Below, piece by piece: positions 6,444 through 8,836 of a DNA stretch of 8,836 nucleotides. This stretch comes from Actinomycetota bacterium (GTDB taxonomy: Bacteria > Actinomycetota > Acidimicrobiia > Acidimicrobiales > Ilumatobacteraceae), in the NCBI GenBank assembly GCA_009705435.1, contig WLTJ01000051.1, positions 1 through 8,836 of the forward strand. Direction: 5' to 3'. How positions within the stretch are numbered: the stretch's first letter is position 1; every line of letters begins with the position of its first letter. The position numbers and the translations under genes were made by a program. The notes below the pieces were generated by a model. It was given only the letters and a program-made list of their open reading frames with translations. It was not told the DNA's origin and did not search any database.

Positions 6444-7196
6444 GCAATAGGACTTGTGGAAGCACCAATCACACAACTTTGAGATGTTGCAGGAAAATTC
6501 GCCAGTTTCGCAGGCCTTATCAATGAGTTCTTTTGTTTCAACAATGACGCCGCGGGCAACGGCCAACCTGACTGGAGTCACTGTCATCTCATGATTGGCA
6601 CTGTGCTTGAGGTACAGCAACTGAAGCTTTGATGTTTCTTCCTGATCCGCCTCTTGCAACATCAAGGCATACACCAGCAACTGAAAGAACTTGTCATCTT
6701 CAGATTTGAAGCGCGGATTCGGGATCGCCCCAGTTTTGTAATCGCTAATGATCACATTTCCATCATCACCAATAATAAATCGATCTATGTACCCTTTGAG
6801 TTGCACACCATCAATATTGGCCAGAACCTCGTGCTCCATACCCGATAGTTCTGTCTGTTGCGGATCTTCAATACTCCACAAATTGGTCATGCATTCAAAG
6901 GCCGCTTTCTTGAAGTCGGCGATGCTCCCCATCGGCTTTGTTAGTGCTAATACCTGAGCTTCCCAGTCACTTTCTTTCCAACAAGCGGCAGCAGTTGTAC
7001 GGACCGTGTCCACGGTGCGCTCACTGGCTTCCAATTGGTAAAAATGTTCAAGTACTTCGTGGACAAAAGTGCCAAGATGAGTAAACCAGGTTGGTGGTTC
7101 CTGAATCTTGTCGATCTTTGAGAACTTATATTTCATCGGGCATTCGCGAAATGTTGTAATCGACGAAGGCGACAAATAGGCGGGGGGATCAAACAT
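6426..7196 (-). CDS. RecB-family PD-(D/E)XK exonuclease with predicted 4Fe-4S cluster
   Basis: Stand-alone nuclease of the RecB/Cas4-like PD-(D/E)XK superfamily, probably acting on DNA in repair or recombination. Motifs in order: SSITTFRECP with C19, GTFVHEVLEHFY with the motif I histidine H46, GYIDRF with D138, ISDYKTG with D152 and K154 (the DxK core), and the QLLVYAL helix with Q172. The C-terminus has CDWCFHKSYCP with C242, C245 and C251, which together with C19 match the four-cysteine iron-sulfur arrangement seen in AddB and Cas4. Length is 256 residues with no helicase domain, in keeping with small actinobacterial RecB-like exonucleases (Rv2119 of M. tuberculosis is one I recall). No cas genes or repeats are nearby, so a CRISPR role is not supported. 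ATG 7196 lacks a clear ribosome binding site. It follows nuoN on the same strand but a hairpin separates them. Confidence 0.88.
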   Translation of the reverse strand: MFDPPAYLSPSSITTFRECPMKYKFSKIDKIQEPPTWFTHLGTFVHEVLEHFYQLEASERTVDTVRTTAAACWKESDWEAQVLALTKPMGSIADFKKAAFECMTNLWSIEDPQQTELSGMEHEVLANIDGVQLKGYIDRFIIGDDGNVIISDYKTGAIPNPRFKSEDDKFFQLLVYALMLQEADQEETSKLQLLYLKHSANHEMTVTPVRLAVARGVIVETKELIDKACETGEFSCNISKLCDWCFHKSYCPAHTK

Positions 7197-7238
7197 AAGT
7201 TCAGTCTGTCACGAGGGTATGGCAGTTTTGGGGAGACC

Positions 7239-7264
7239 CGAACACTGAAATCAGTAGTGGTTCG
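7239..7264 (-). terminator. Hairpin after nuoN, possible end of the nuoMN transcript
   Basis: Arms CGAACACT (7239-7246) and AGTGGTTCG (7256-7264) pair with one bulged base, and a second small stem ACTG/CAGT can form inside. It begins seven bases past the nuoN stop codon on the minus strand. The T run (7269-7273) lies on the plus-strand side, where no gene needs ending. On the minus strand there is a stem without a U tract, a form reported for some actinobacterial terminators. Moderate to weak support. Confidence 0.35.
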
Positions 7265-7271
7265 AGACTTT

Positions 7272-8777
7272 TTACTTAGCGAGTTGCAATGCCGCTTGAG
7301 AAGCGTCGATCAGCCAACTTGGCCACACGCCAACTAGCAGGGTGAACACCGCTGAAACAGCGACCACAAAGCCTGCACTCACGGGAATCGCTATTGCTTC
7401 TCGCTTCTCGTCGCCTGCCTCTGCATCGCTGAGCCACATGCTGATCATGATCCGCAGATAGAGCAGCGCGGCAATCACAGATGCCACCATCGCCACTAAC
7501 GCCACGGCGTAACTGTGATTGGTTGCGGCAGCTTTGATGACCCCGAACTTGGCAATAAACCCTGAAGTCAATGGCATGCCCGCCTGGGCTAATAAGAACA
7601 CTGTCATCGCCAATGCCAAAGCAGGTCTTTCCTTACCGAGACCGCGGAACGAACCAATGTCGCTACTCGCATCACCGGTGCGTGTCACCAAGGAAACCAC
7701 AGTGAAAGTGCCAATCACCAAGACCGAATAGATCATCAGATACATCACAGTGGCTGGTAATCCGTCGACGTCACCAGTGTGCCCGATGGACTCAATACCA
7801 ATCATCATGAAGCCAGCATGGCTGATTGACGAGTACGCCAACATCCGCTTGACATCGGTTTGCACAACCGCCAAAACTGATCCGACGACTACTGACAAAA
7901 TCGCCAGCACCCACACAACGGGGCGCCAGTCCTCAGCACGTGTGGGCAATGCCACGGTCACGACTCGTACCAGCGCAGCAAAAGCAGCGAACTTACCAAC
8001 CGAAGCCATAAACGCCGTCACTGGTGTAGGCGCACCTTGATAAACATCGGGTGTCCAGAAATGGAATGGCACAACAGCGACTTTGAAGGCCAAGCCAACA
8101 ATCAGCAAAGCAATTCCCGCAAGCAACATCGCATCATCACCTTTGACGAATACTTCAGTTGACAACACATTGCCGATACCAGAAATACTGGTGGTGCCGG
8201 TCGATCCATAGATCAAAGCAATGCCATATAAGAAGAATGCCGAAGCGAATCCGCCAAGGATGAAGTATTTCAAACCACTCTCTTGGCTTTCGGCACGGCG
8301 GCGATGACTCGCTGCCAGCACATACAAGGCGATTGACAATGTTTCGAGGCCAAGGAACAACACGATCATGTCGTTTGATGCGGTCATAATCATCGCACCC
8401 AGTGCCGCGCAAATATACAGAGCGTAAACCTCGGGACCATCAAGCGACTCGCGACGTAAATACTCACTCGTTGACAATGAGACCAAGGCCAATGCAATGG
8501 CGATACCAATCCAACAGAACAAAGTGAAGTGATCAATAGAGATGGCGTTGTTGATAATGATTCGTGAACCATCAGTATTCACGTCATGCCATAAAAACAT
8601 TTCAACGATGACACAAGCCACCGCCAACTCAACAGTGGCAATGGCATACCATGCACGAGGCCATACCCGCGTGAGAGATGCAATGACCAAATTGATCATC
8701 ATTCCCCCAAGCAAAATGATGATCGGAGTAATCGCTAACCAATCAATAGCGGGATATTGCATCACTTGATCACTCAT
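7272..8777 (-). CDS. nuoN: NADH-quinone oxidoreductase subunit N
   Basis: Antiporter-like membrane subunit of complex I that forms one of the proton channels. The 501-residue protein is hydrophobic throughout, with about 14 predicted helices. Expected channel residues are present: E145 in LGLETLSIALYVL, K170 in SGLKYFILGGFASAFFLYG, K232 in AFKVAVVPFHFWTPDVYQG, K262 in SVGKFAAF, and K410 in the broken-helix motif MPLTSGFIAKFGV. VKRMLAYSSISHAGFM (309-324) is also a family hallmark. Nothing points to loss of pumping function. The ATG has a strong AGGAGG upstream and overlaps the preceding nuoM stop by one base, so the two are coupled. Subunit N normally ends a nuo operon, and the hairpin after it fits that. 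The distinction from NuoM and NuoL rests on length, the missing NuoL C-terminal helix and gene order. Confidence 0.95.
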   Translation of the reverse strand: MSDQVMQYPAIDWLAITPIIILLGGMMINLVIASLTRVWPRAWYAIATVELAVACVIVEMFLWHDVNTDGSRIIINNAISIDHFTLFCWIGIAIALALVSLSTSEYLRRESLDGPEVYALYICAALGAMIMTASNDMIVLFLGLETLSIALYVLAASHRRRAESQESGLKYFILGGFASAFFLYGIALIYGSTGTTSISGIGNVLSTEVFVKGDDAMLLAGIALLIVGLAFKVAVVPFHFWTPDVYQGAPTPVTAFMASVGKFAAFAALVRVVTVALPTRAEDWRPVVWVLAILSVVVGSVLAVVQTDVKRMLAYSSISHAGFMMIGIESIGHTGDVDGLPATVMYLMIYSVLVIGTFTVVSLVTRTGDASSDIGSFRGLGKERPALALAMTVFLLAQAGMPLTSGFIAKFGVIKAAATNHSYAVALVAMVASVIAALLYLRIMISMWLSDAEAGDEKREAIAIPVSAGFVVAVSAVFTLLVGVWPSWLIDASQAALQLAK

Positions 8778-8836
8778 CAGCCCTCCTCCTCTTGCCCATG
8801 CTCTTCTTCAAGCAGTACCGGTGCAGGTGCCAGGTA
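8777..8836 (-). CDS. nuoM: Probable NADH-quinone oxidoreductase subunit M (C-terminal 19 residues)
   Basis: The reading frame enters from the right edge and ends in TGA at 8777-8779, sharing its last base with the nuoN ATG. The visible residues (YLAPAPVLLEEE and a short Glu-rich tail) are too few for a family match. The identification rests on the nuoM-nuoN order seen in complex I operons, on the one-base overlap, and on the other two frames giving implausible Arg/Lys-rich or early-terminated peptides. Confidence 0.55.
   Translation of the reverse strand, partial: YLAPAPVLLEEEHGQEEEG
8781..8790 (-). promoter_or_regulatory. Ribosome binding site of nuoN
   Basis: AGGAGGAGGG on the minus strand ends three bases before the ATG of nuoN, with the best AGGAGG core at seven bases. 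It lies within the end of nuoM and fixes the nuoN start. Confidence 0.65.

Noticed and set aside
6426..7196. The nuclease as a CRISPR-associated Cas4
   Set aside because: There are no cas genes or direct repeats in the window, and the protein fits the broader RecB-like exonuclease group.

Overview
The window looks like a compact actinobacterial chromosome (phylum Actinomycetota), probably a streamlined aquatic lineage. Base composition is balanced, intergenic gaps are very short (2 to about 75 bases), and the NuoC and NuoD sequences resemble actinobacterial complex I proteins. The class or genus cannot be fixed from the sequence; an Acidimicrobiia-like freshwater group is a guess. Ten genes are visible, two of them cut by the window edges. 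There are no RNA genes, insertion sequences or CRISPR arrays, and no gene-free stretch longer than about 75 bases.

Layout, read on the minus strand from high to low coordinates. At the right edge the last 19 codons of a probable nuoM lead by a one-base overlap into a complete nuoN (7272-8777). A hairpin follows. Then come five genes on strictly alternating strands: a RecB-like PD-(D/E)XK nuclease with a predicted iron-sulfur cluster (minus), a PuuD-like class I glutamine amidotransferase or gamma-glutamyl hydrolase (plus), a single-domain Old Yellow Enzyme (minus), a threonine ammonia-lyase with one C-terminal ACT domain (plus), and an orphan GuaA-like glutamine amidotransferase (minus). After these, nuoA, nuoB, nuoC and a left-truncated nuoD form a tightly packed operon on the minus strand.

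The nuo genes encode parts of respiratory complex I. NuoN and NuoM are antiporter-like proton-pumping subunits. NuoA is a small membrane subunit. NuoB carries cluster N2. NuoC and NuoD complete the connecting module that, with NuoB, forms the quinone site. nuoN lies upstream of nuoA on the same strand, so the window shows either the junction of two tandem complex I operons or a permuted nuo cluster. NuoD carries substitutions at two residues that normally shape the quinone headgroup site (Tyr to Trp, Asp to Gln). This may mark an alternative NuoD2-like complex I and is the most interesting signal here.

The five genes between the nuo blocks do not form an obvious pathway. They look like independent housekeeping or accessory units, separated by divergent gaps with candidate operators and by nearly touching convergent ends. 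I found no convincing new multi-gene system.
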